Assembly: GCA_021108315.1 (NCBI GenBank)
Contig: JAIORE010000173.1
Location: 1 to 32,588, forward strand
Direction: 5' to 3'
Source: Candidatus Cloacimonadota bacterium
GTDB lineage: Bacteria; Cloacimonadota; Cloacimonadia; Cloacimonadales; TCS61
Length of the DNA stretch: 32,588 bases
This document shows positions 9,020 to 17,505 of the stretch, one piece after another. The notes under the pieces are model-generated. The model worked only from the letters and a program-made list of their open reading frames with translations. It made no database searches and was not told the origin of the DNA. Numbering within the stretch: the first letter of the stretch is position 1; each line of letters opens with the position of its first letter. The position numbers and the translations under genes are program-made.

Positions 9020-11224
9020 TCAATTCCTCTTTTTTACATTATCAATTAATTTTTTAAAATCTTTTGTTTCTTGACGTACTTGTTTTACAAAACCGTTATC
9101 TTCTATGGTTCCGATTGCAGCAGTCATCTCAGCAAAATTTCTGTATGTTGCTTGACGAAATGGATTATCAAAATCTTTTTTTCTGGTGATATAAACTTGA
9201 TCTCTGATATATTCCTGAGTTTTTTCTACCTTGACTAAGGCTGACATCCATTGTTCATTTGATGGTTTATCTGTTCCTGTTATTTCACAAAAAGTTGTAA
9301 AGGCATGCTTCTGTTTTTCCAGTGGATATTTTTCCCATAATGCATCATATCTATCATGAATTTCTTCCCAAGTAGTAAGTTTACCGGTTCCAATATCTGA
9401 TCGAAGTTGTTCAACGTCTTTTTGAGAAATAAGTTGCCCACCCAGATTTACCCAATTTGTTTCATGCTTGCTTTTTAGGGTTATAATCAATGACGAAAAA
9501 TTTGCGTTTGGATTATTTTCTAAGTATATTATTAGATTGTTAACTGCGTAATAATGTAACATATCAGAATAAGCTTGATATGCTTTAAACACTTTGAGAA
9601 TCACAACCTTTCTTTTTGATTTTTCCATATTTTCACCATGAACTTCCAACTTATTAATTTCATCTTCGGATTCCGATAATAGTTTTCGTCCTATTGTGGC
9701 GAGTTGTTCCTCATTTTTATTTTCAATAGATTCACCTTTTTTGCGAATACCGGCTTTTGCTGTCCAAATTTCTAATAATTTACGGGCTTTAAATATTTCT
9801 TCTATCGTATCAGGTGCTAAATAGTCAAACTCAACATTTTGTATCTTTCTTTTACGTTTATCACGACTTTTGAATTTCCAGGAATTTCTAGCCAAAGCAT
9901 ACATATTGTATAACCACCAAAAAGCGGGTAAAACCTCCAATTGATTCTTCTCTGGATTATTGTTGAGAAGTGAAAAAGGTAATAGAATATCGAGCTCGGC
10001 AGGATAAGCAGCTTTAGATAGAAGTATAAAAGAAGCAAACCTACTGGAATGTTTCAGGCTTGCAGTTAATCCGGGCCAGAATCCGCGCCCAGCTTGAATC
10101 TCATTATCGTTTGCTCTGCTATTATGATTTGAACCTATTGTAGCACCGGCAGCGAGATTGCTTTGTCCCATAACTACGGATGCAACCAGAAATGAATTAT
10201 TATGATGTTGTTCATGAGCAGGAAAAATAAGATTATTAAGAACTTCACAACATGAAATAGTGGAATTATCACCAAGAAATGAATTGATAAGTCTTGCCCC
10301 ATATTTTAAGCTAGAATTATCTCCTATTACAAAGCGTATTGCCTTGCAACCATAGAAAATGTGACATTTATAACCAATTATACCATTTACCAATTCAACG
10401 CCTTCACCAATTTGAGTATGTTCAAATTCCGAAGAGTTAATTGTCAGATTTTTTAATTTGTTCGCACCTTTAATATAAACATGAGAACCTATTTTAACAT
10501 CTTTAATTATACGAGAATTTTTAATAACACATTGTTCGCCGATCACACCATAAAAACCTCTATGAGAATCAAATTTGTTTTGGGTAATCTCTTTTAGTTT
10601 TTTTTGCAATTCCATATCATCTCTATATTTTGCCCAAAGATAAGCATCGGCAGTTATCATACCGTCAAAAGGAATAACTTTACGACTTCCGGTTTCGTTC
10701 ATTATATCAAGCCACACTCGAACTTCTTCAGCTTCACCTTTTTTGATAATTCCATTTCCGAATTTGGCATGGTTGGTTGTATGCATTTCATCAATATTGA
10801 ATAAGATGCTCCGATCACCGATGATATAATGGGAGAGATGTCTAACATTATGAATTGCAACATCGTTACCGATATCACAAGATATAATAACACTGTTTGT
10901 AATACCGGCAGGTAACTTTTGTTCGTGATGTTCTAAAATTATACTACGCACATTTCCAATGCGAATAAGTCCAAAAAATTCATTGTTTTTTATTCGGTGA
11001 GGATTAAATTGATCGGTAACAAATATTTGATCCCAGTTATTAGAAATATTATCATTTTTTACTAATCTCTCTATTTCATCTGATCGCAAATTTCTCCATT
11101 GCTTTTTAGACCACAATGTTTGGCGATCACGATAATAATATTCATCTTTTCCTTGTTGCAGAAATTCATCTGGAATAAAATTTTTCCCAATACTATTAGC
11201 AGGCATTATTGATACATTATTCAT
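9020..11224 (-). CDS. DUF4954-type protein with left-handed beta-helix (hexapeptide) region
   Basis: 734 aa; repeated hexapeptide-like stretches (SRIIKDVKIGSHVYIKGANKLKN, GDNSSLKYGARLINSFLGDNSTIS, AAGATIGSNHNSRA); length and layout match DUF4954 proteins. Confidence 0.65.
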   Translation of the reverse strand: MNNVSIMPANSIGKNFIPDEFLQQGKDEYYYRDRQTLWSKKQWRNLRSDEIERLVKNDNISNNWDQIFVTDQFNPHRIKNNEFFGLIRIGNVRSIILEHHEQKLPAGITNSVIISCDIGNDVAIHNVRHLSHYIIGDRSILFNIDEMHTTNHAKFGNGIIKKGEAEEVRVWLDIMNETGSRKVIPFDGMITADAYLWAKYRDDMELQKKLKEITQNKFDSHRGFYGVIGEQCVIKNSRIIKDVKIGSHVYIKGANKLKNLTINSSEFEHTQIGEGVELVNGIIGYKCHIFYGCKAIRFVIGDNSSLKYGARLINSFLGDNSTISCCEVLNNLIFPAHEQHHNNSFLVASVVMGQSNLAAGATIGSNHNSRANDNEIQAGRGFWPGLTASLKHSSRFASFILLSKAAYPAELDILLPFSLLNNNPEKNQLEVLPAFWWLYNMYALARNSWKFKSRDKRKRKIQNVEFDYLAPDTIEEIFKARKLLEIWTAKAGIRKKGESIENKNEEQLATIGRKLLSESEDEINKLEVHGENMEKSKRKVVILKVFKAYQAYSDMLHYYAVNNLIIYLENNPNANFSSLIITLKSKHETNWVNLGGQLISQKDVEQLRSDIGTGKLTTWEEIHDRYDALWEKYPLEKQKHAFTTFCEITGTDKPSNEQWMSALVKVEKTQEYIRDQVYITRKKDFDNPFRQATYRNFAEMTAAIGTIEDNGFVKQVRQETKDFKKLIDNVKKRN

Positions 11225-11338
11225 AGTTCACTCCTAAACTTTTACATAATATTTTATTTTAAAAAGACATTTTAGAAGAAAATTGGTACAATTTTTGTCA
11301 AAGAAAAAACTTCTTTTAGTCCAATTTCCTCCTTTTGG

Positions 11339-11361
11339 ATTCTAACTTGTCATGTTAGAAT
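11339..11361. repeat. Inverted repeat ATTCTAAC-N7-GTTAGAAT
   Basis: Perfect 8-bp stem, read directly. Confidence 0.7.
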
Positions 11362-11465
11362 TATAATCCTTAAATCTGAAAATTGCAGTAAAAGCATAAC
11401 CTGCAAAAGATGAGATAAACCAACTTGATCATAAATTTCTTGTATAAGCGTTGAAAATATCTTGT
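11362..11465 (-). pseudogene. Remnant of a class III nucleotide cyclase domain
   Basis: Minus-strand translation gives FISSFAGYAFTAIFRFKDY, closely matching FVSTFAGDAFTAIFRFKNA of the cyclase ORF at 15152-15556; nucleotide similarity extends about 100 nt with a 1-nt deletion. Confidence 0.7.
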
Positions 11466-11545
11466 ATTGAAAGTGAAATAGAAAGCAAAGCATGAAAAAT
11501 ATCCTAATCCCTTTCCTGAATCCAAGAAAGGAATTTAGGGGGAAC

Positions 11546-14500
11546 TCATTTATTCTTTTTTACTTCTTTAAGTTCATCAACCATCTTTTTATGAACTTCA
11601 TTAGGATTATTATCATATAGTTTCTGACACAAATCAATTGCTTTATCTAACAATTCGCTATCTAACCTATTAATTTTAGCAGAAAGCAGAGCAATTTCAT
11701 AATGATAAATAGTTATTTTATAATCATCTGTTTCGTCTGCTAATTTTGCCAAAAGCTTTTCTATCCAAAGTTGTTTCTCTTGAATGTCTTCCGAAAGCTC
11801 AAAATTTATTTTACATTCATTTATATCCAATTCAAATTCTGCCATCTGATCTCCAACTTTTGAAGCAATACTTTTCGACTCGGCAAGCATATTTTTTGCT
11901 TCGGAAAACCGTTTCAGTTTTAGCAGAAGATGATTTTTTTGAGCATAAACATAAGAAAGATGATGATAAAAATTAATTTCCTTATCAATTTTAATTGCTC
12001 TTTCATAGTATTCTAAACCTTTTTCCAGATCTTTTTCCCTGACATAAATTTCCCCAATATTCCCTAAAGTAACAGATACCGAACTTAGATCATCTGTTTC
12101 TTCAGCAAATTTTAAAGATCTTTGTTGATACATCATGGCTTTTTTTGTATCTCCTTTATCCAAAAATAGGTTACCAAGTGTTCCATAAACAATTGTAAGT
12201 CCTTTTTTATCACCTAATTCTATAGAAATTTGAAGTTTAAGATGATAAAATTCTAATGCTTTTTCTTGTTTCCCTTGTTGCCTGTAAATTACTCCAATAT
12301 TGCCATAGGCAATTCCTAAACCTCCCTTGTAACCAATCTCATTACTAAGTTTTATAGTTTTATTCAAGTAGATCAAGGCATTTTCAAAATCCTGAAATTG
12401 TTGATAAACCGTGCCAATATCGTTCAAAATTTTTGCAACTCCTACTAAATCTTTCAATTCCTCTGCTACTTTTAAAGAATTTTTGAGGAATTTCATGGCG
12501 TTATTTAAATCTCCCAATAAACTATAAATTACTCCCATATTGGTTTGAACAATTGAAATCATTGTTTTATTATTTCGTTTTTCTGAAATTTCTAAAACCT
12601 TTTGAAAGACTTTTAAGGCTTCATCATATTTCGCAGTATCTATATAATTTTGTCCTTGTGTGTTTAAAATCTCATAATATTTATCTGAAGTAGAAGGGTT
12701 TTCAATATGCTTTAGGGCAACTTCGCATAGCTCCAAAGATTTTTCATAATCACCAGACTCATATAATTGTTGGGCAAAGTCTAAATTTGTTTCTGCTATC
12801 AATTCAGGAATTCCGGTTTTTTCTGCAATATTTAGATTATTCCGGCTACATTTCAAAGCTTCGTCCCAGCTTCCAATATTGTTTAAAACATGTCTTAGAT
12901 CTATTCTAATTGAAATAGTTTTTTTGATGGTTTTTAGTGATTCCTTATCAATTTTCTCTGAGAATATTTCATCGATAAGTATATCTTTTTCAAGAAGATT
13001 TAGTACTCTCGTGTAATAGTCAATTGCATCATGATTTCTGTAATTCTTTCTGGAAAAATCACCGGCTTTCTCCAAAAAATCAATCGCTTTTTCCTGATCA
13101 TCTGCTTTTTCAAAATGATATGATAACTCTCCGTAATAATTACTGATTTCATCAGAAAAAACTTCAACAATAGTATCACCAGCCAATTTATGAAGTTTTC
13201 TCAATTGTTTTTTCAATTGCATTTCATAAACGGTTTCACGTAGAATTGCATGTTTAAAAATATATTTTATCTCATTTATAGAATCCCAGATTGCTTCATT
13301 TTCTCCATCTTTCAGGTATTTTTGAATTGAAGTTTTTTTTAACATAGCAGATAATATTTCTATAATAAATTCCCTTCCCAGAACAGAAGCGGTATTTATC
13401 ACTTCTTTCAATTCATAAGACAATTTATCAACTCTGGCAATAATTATTGAGCTGATTGATTGGGGAATATCAATTTTCGTTTTTCTAATTTTGTAGGAAG
13501 AATCAATAATTTTATTTTCAAAAAGAAACATAGCAAATTGTTCAATATAGAATGGGTTCCCGTCACTAATATTATAGATCATCTCTAATGTGTGCAGAGG
13601 TATAATATTGCAATTAAAAATTTCTTTTACAAGTCTTTGGGTAATAGTTTTCGATAATTTTTCTATTATTATCCTATTTTCAGAAATTTGAGCTAAATTT
13701 AAAGATAATTTTAAACCATCAGGTTTTATTCTGCTACAAATCAGGAGAAGTAAAGAGATTTCAGGATTATCTTGAAGAAGATATTTTAAAAAAGTAATTG
13801 TATCTCGATCAATCCAATGAGCATCGTCAATTTCAATTATCAATGGTTTCAAAGAACATTCCAGAAGAATAATGTTTTTAAGAGCTATAAGCGTGTTATC
13901 AAATTTCCCAGAAGCATCTACCTGTTCAAATAAGGAATTTGTTTCAAAAAATCCTAATAATGCAGATATAAATGATTTTGAACGAATCAATTCTTTTTTG
14001 TAAACTTCGCTGATATCTGATTTTATAAGCTTCTCAATTTTATTATTGAACAATGCTAAATTTGTTGTTTGATCAACGTTTTCTTGCTGATCAAAATAAT
14101 TATGCAAAAAATATATAAGAGGTTTGAAACTCGTTCTAACTATTTCACCACAAGACATATAAAACCAATTATAATTTTCCGTATCTAATTTTTTTTGAAA
14201 TTCATATAACAATCTGCTCTTACCTATTCCAGCTTCACCCTCTATATGAATGATTTTGATATTTTTGTATTTTTCGAGTGTATCAAGATTTTTTTGAAGA
14301 TATTGAAGTTCCGAAACTCTACCCACAAACTGATTACTGCTAAAGTTTTGAAATTTTTTTGAAGTAGCCTTTAATAATTCAAAACAGTTAAAAGTTTCTG
14401 AAAATCCTTTTAATTCGAAATTTCCGAGATTATTTACTGAAAAATGTTTGTTAATTTTTTTTTGAATGTTTTCATCAATTACTATCTGTCCCCATTCGGT

Positions 14501-14986
14501 TTTCATTACAATTCTAACCGATTTATTTACAACCATTCCCAGAACAGTATATTCTTCTCGAAGTTCGCTTCCGATAAAACCTGTAAATGCTGTACCACCA
14601 GTTAATCCAATACGAATTTTATTACCAAATAATTTCTGAATTTTTATAGCAAAATGGGCAGAACTCATAAATATTTTTTCAGTAGATAAAGGAGCACCAA
14701 AAATAATTAGAACATAACCACCTTTTTCACTAAAATCTATCTTATTGAAATAGGCACCATGTTCATTGGAAATTTGGATCATTTTAGAAATTATCTTCTC
14801 CCAGCCTTCTTGATCTTTAAAAAATATAAAACAGGAAATAATATAGCGAAATTCACCTTTGTTTTGTAATTCTAATACAGAATCAGGAGAGAAACATTTC
14901 TGTACTTCCGAGAAATTGATTCTTTTCTGTTTCGGGATTTGCTCTAGAGATTTTACTGAAAGAAGCAGAAATAAGTTGTCGGACAT
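11546..14986 (-). CDS. Nucleotide cyclase (second domain)-AAA/NB-ARC-like ATPase-TPR signalling protein; larger part of a split gene
   Basis: Cyclase-like IRIGLTGGTAFTGFIGSELREEYTVLGMVVNKSVRI; Walker A IEGEAGIGKSRLL; Walker B-like PLIIEIDDAHWID; at least six C-terminal TPR repeats (GDLNNAMKFLKNSLKVAEEL, GKQEKALEFYHLKLQISIEL etc.). Confidence 0.85.
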   Translation of the reverse strand: MSDNLFLLLSVKSLEQIPKQKRINFSEVQKCFSPDSVLELQNKGEFRYIISCFIFFKDQEGWEKIISKMIQISNEHGAYFNKIDFSEKGGYVLIIFGAPLSTEKIFMSSAHFAIKIQKLFGNKIRIGLTGGTAFTGFIGSELREEYTVLGMVVNKSVRIVMKTEWGQIVIDENIQKKINKHFSVNNLGNFELKGFSETFNCFELLKATSKKFQNFSSNQFVGRVSELQYLQKNLDTLEKYKNIKIIHIEGEAGIGKSRLLYEFQKKLDTENYNWFYMSCGEIVRTSFKPLIYFLHNYFDQQENVDQTTNLALFNNKIEKLIKSDISEVYKKELIRSKSFISALLGFFETNSLFEQVDASGKFDNTLIALKNIILLECSLKPLIIEIDDAHWIDRDTITFLKYLLQDNPEISLLLLICSRIKPDGLKLSLNLAQISENRIIIEKLSKTITQRLVKEIFNCNIIPLHTLEMIYNISDGNPFYIEQFAMFLFENKIIDSSYKIRKTKIDIPQSISSIIIARVDKLSYELKEVINTASVLGREFIIEILSAMLKKTSIQKYLKDGENEAIWDSINEIKYIFKHAILRETVYEMQLKKQLRKLHKLAGDTIVEVFSDEISNYYGELSYHFEKADDQEKAIDFLEKAGDFSRKNYRNHDAIDYYTRVLNLLEKDILIDEIFSEKIDKESLKTIKKTISIRIDLRHVLNNIGSWDEALKCSRNNLNIAEKTGIPELIAETNLDFAQQLYESGDYEKSLELCEVALKHIENPSTSDKYYEILNTQGQNYIDTAKYDEALKVFQKVLEISEKRNNKTMISIVQTNMGVIYSLLGDLNNAMKFLKNSLKVAEELKDLVGVAKILNDIGTVYQQFQDFENALIYLNKTIKLSNEIGYKGGLGIAYGNIGVIYRQQGKQEKALEFYHLKLQISIELGDKKGLTIVYGTLGNLFLDKGDTKKAMMYQQRSLKFAEETDDLSSVSVTLGNIGEIYVREKDLEKGLEYYERAIKIDKEINFYHHLSYVYAQKNHLLLKLKRFSEAKNMLAESKSIASKVGDQMAEFELDINECKINFELSEDIQEKQLWIEKLLAKLADETDDYKITIYHYEIALLSAKINRLDSELLDKAIDLCQKLYDNNPNEVHKKMVDELKEVKKNK

Positions 14987-15151
14987 CGCTTCAAATCTGT
15001 AATTATTTTGCTGTTGTTGAGAAATTTTCGAGAAAATGTTTTGGTCAAAAATGATTTCATTTCTTTGAGCTTTTTCTTGGATAGTATAGGCTTTCTGTAG
15101 TGCTTTTCCTTTGAAAAAATATGTGTTTTGTTGTTTATTTGTAATTATTCC

Positions 15152-15556
15152 TCAAGTTACATTACCAAAAGATAACCCGATTTTTACAGATAATTCAAAA
15201 TCCCCAAATTTTGTACTTTGCATTTCAATTTTCTGGAAAATATCTCGAATTTGTATTGAAGAATTTAATATATTTTCAAGCGATGCATTTTTAAACCTAA
15301 AAATTGCCGTGAAAGCATCTCCAGCAAAAGTTGAAACAAAACCACCATAATTATAGATTTCTTTTATCGCCGGTGAAAATACTTTGTTGATCAAATCAGA
15401 GAGAATTTCTGCACCTTCTTTGCCATTAGTCATTAATTTTTCTGTCATTGATGTAAATCCTGAAATATCAATAAACATTACTCCAGCTTGGAACTGACCT
15501 TGTTTTTTATCTTCTAAAAAATTCTTAGCAATGAAATTCGGTATTAATTTCCTCAT
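15152..15556 (-). CDS. N-terminal class III nucleotide cyclase domain; 5' part of the same split gene
   Basis: MFIDISGFTSMTEKL, FAGDAFTAIF, VKIGLSFGNVT then TGA; the reading frame continues open into the 11546-14986 ORF. Confidence 0.8.
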   Translation of the reverse strand: MRKLIPNFIAKNFLEDKKQGQFQAGVMFIDISGFTSMTEKLMTNGKEGAEILSDLINKVFSPAIKEIYNYGGFVSTFAGDAFTAIFRFKNASLENILNSSIQIRDIFQKIEMQSTKFGDFELSVKIGLSFGNVT

Positions 15557-15790
15557 AAAACCTCTAATTAATTTTCAAATTTAATATTTTATATTGAATA
15601 TTTAAAACTAAAAAACAAAGAAAAATAGCAATTACTGTCAAGAACTAAAGATACAAGCATGTTTTAAATTTCCATTTGACAAAGAATTACATCAACGATT
15701 ATTTTGTATTTTAACTAAACGATTAACGGCGTAGCTCTTAAAAAATCATAAAAAAAATATTAAAACTTAATTGTAATTTAGGGAGAAGCA

Positions 15791-17089
15791 ATGAATTTAG
15801 AAATAATTGGTGGTTATGTCGTAATTCCAAATGAAAACGCAATTTCAGTAGAGGAAAAAAATATTTTTATCAAAGATGGAATAGTTTTCTATGAAAAACC
15901 TTTTGATAAATCCGATAAAATAATAAATGCAAAAAACAAAATAATTTTTCCCGGATTAGTAAATGCTCATCATCACATCTATTCCTGTTTATCAAAAGGG
16001 ATTCCAGCCGAAGTACCTTTTGTAGATTTTGAAGGAACTCTCGCAAAACTGTGGTGGAAACTTGATAGAGCTTTACTCAAAGACGATATGATATTATCAA
16101 CTGCTCTGGTAATGCAAGATTGTCTCAAAAATGGTGTTACCACCGTATTTGATCATCATATTTCAGCAAGTTTCATTAAAAATTCACTTTCTACAATGGC
16201 AAAGGTTTTTGATGATTATGGTGTAAGCGGTTCAATAGCTTTTGAAATGTCAGATAGAAACGGAGAAGATGTTTTCTTAGAATCTTTGGAAGAAAATGTA
16301 AACTTCGCAAAACAAAATAAAAACAGCGATGTGAAAGGAATGATTGGCTTGCACGCTGCTTTTACTCTGAGCAATGAAAGCCTGAAAAAGATATCTGATA
16401 AGTCTGAAAAATTTCCAATTCACGTTCATATTGCAGAAGGTAATATTGATGAAATCCAATCCCAAGAAAAATATGGGAAATCAATTATTGAACGCTTGGA
16501 TGATTTTGGATTGCTGAGAGATAATTCTCTAATGGTACATTGTAGCAATATTTCTGAAAAAGAAATTGAAATTTTGAAAGAAAAAAATATCTTTATCGCT
16601 CAGACGATAGATTCAAATCTTAATAATGCCTTAAATGTCGCCAATATTTCTGATTTGATTAATTCTGATCTAAAAGTTACAGTAGGAACTGATGGAATGA
16701 CTTCAAATATTATGAAAGCTTACAAAAATTCATATATTTTTACCAAATATTTGAATAAAACACCGGATATTGGTTTTCCTGAAATGCATGAATTGTTTAT
16801 GAATTCTTATCGTTTGAAAAAAGCTTTTGGATTACCTCTCGGAGTTCTGGAAAATGAAAATGCAGATATTGCCATATTTGATTATGAACCTGCAACTCCA
16901 CTTAATACTGATACTTTCTTAGGACTTTTTATTTTTGGAATTACAGAATCTCAAGCTCAATGGGTGATTAAAAATGATAAAGTACTATTAGATGATTATA
17001 AACTGAAAACTACAGATAAATATAATGATTTAATTAATAATGCTATAGAAATTTCCAAAAAAATGTTTGATAGATTTTTGGAGATTTAG
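15791..17089 (+). CDS. ssnA: SsnA-like metal-dependent amidohydrolase
   Basis: FPGLVNAHHHIYSCLSKGIPAE, LAKLWWKLDRALLKDD, VTTVFDHHISASFIKNSLST, HVHIAEG, VGTDGMTSN; resembles E. coli SsnA as I remember it, and lies next to a YgfK homologue. Confidence 0.85.
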   Translation: MNLEIIGGYVVIPNENAISVEEKNIFIKDGIVFYEKPFDKSDKIINAKNKIIFPGLVNAHHHIYSCLSKGIPAEVPFVDFEGTLAKLWWKLDRALLKDDMILSTALVMQDCLKNGVTTVFDHHISASFIKNSLSTMAKVFDDYGVSGSIAFEMSDRNGEDVFLESLEENVNFAKQNKNSDVKGMIGLHAAFTLSNESLKKISDKSEKFPIHVHIAEGNIDEIQSQEKYGKSIIERLDDFGLLRDNSLMVHCSNISEKEIEILKEKNIFIAQTIDSNLNNALNVANISDLINSDLKVTVGTDGMTSNIMKAYKNSYIFTKYLNKTPDIGFPEMHELFMNSYRLKKAFGLPLGVLENENADIAIFDYEPATPLNTDTFLGLFIFGITESQAQWVIKNDKVLLDDYKLKTTDKYNDLINNAIEISKKMFDRFLEI

Positions 17090-17122
17090 ATAGTAACTCA
17101 AACAATCCTTTTTGAGCTGTGA

Positions 17123-17142
17123 CACAAACAAGATTGTTTGTG
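17123..17142 (+). promoter_or_regulatory. Perfect hairpin immediately 5' of the RBS of the 47-aa ORF
   Basis: CACAAACAA-GA-TTGTTTGTG; SD GGAGGAAAC begins 9 nt downstream. Confidence 0.55.
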
Positions 17143-17160
17143 ATACACTTGGAGGAAACA

Positions 17161-17304
17161 ATGAAAAAATTTGAATACAAATGTATTTCCATTTTAGGTG
17201 GTGGATTAAGAACATCAAAAATATTGAATGAATATGGCAAAGTCGGCTGGGAACTTGTAAATACATCTTGGATTTGGCATTACTTAAAAAGAGAAATTAA
17301 ATAG
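17161..17304 (+). CDS. 47-aa DUF4177-like small protein
   Basis: MKKFEYKCISILGGG..ILNEYGKVGWELVNTSWIWHYLKREIK matches the DUF4177 layout (KKYEYKxx..LNxxGxEGWELV...YLKR); RBS TTGGAGGAAACAATG. The ORF track starts at 17119. Confidence 0.65.
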   Translation: MKKFEYKCISILGGGLRTSKILNEYGKVGWELVNTSWIWHYLKREIK

Positions 17305-17327
17305 GAAATATTTTTAAAAAGAAAGAT

Positions 17328-17390
17328 AACCCCTCTAACTCCTCCCTTCCCATTACAAATGGGAAGGGAGAAAGGTTGGAGATGGGGTTA
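17328..17390. repeat. 63-bp hairpin element TAACCCC...CTCCCTTCCCAT-tacaa-ATGGGAAGGGAG...GGGGTTA
   Basis: Perfect 12-bp inner stem and 7-bp outer TAACCCC/GGGGTTA stem. Confidence 0.85.
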
Positions 17391-17408
17391 AGAAAACACA
17401 TTAATAAC

Positions 17409-17426
17409 CCACACCTTCAGGTGTGG
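17409..17426. repeat. Hairpin CCACACC-TTCA-GGTGTGG
   Basis: Perfect 7-bp stem, 4-nt loop. Confidence 0.8.
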
Positions 17427-17505
17427 AACAGTAATAATAAAAAAAGTATTACGCCGTTCACGGTGTTCTTATAAAAAGGAAAAGAAACAAAAACAGGAGA
17501 AATTT

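Noticed and set aside
15152-15154. TGA as a genome-wide reassigned codon or selenocysteine
   Set aside because: Trp is written TGG in the other genes I read, no other in-frame TGA was needed to explain a protein here, and no SECIS-like element was evident; a single nonsense codon is simpler.
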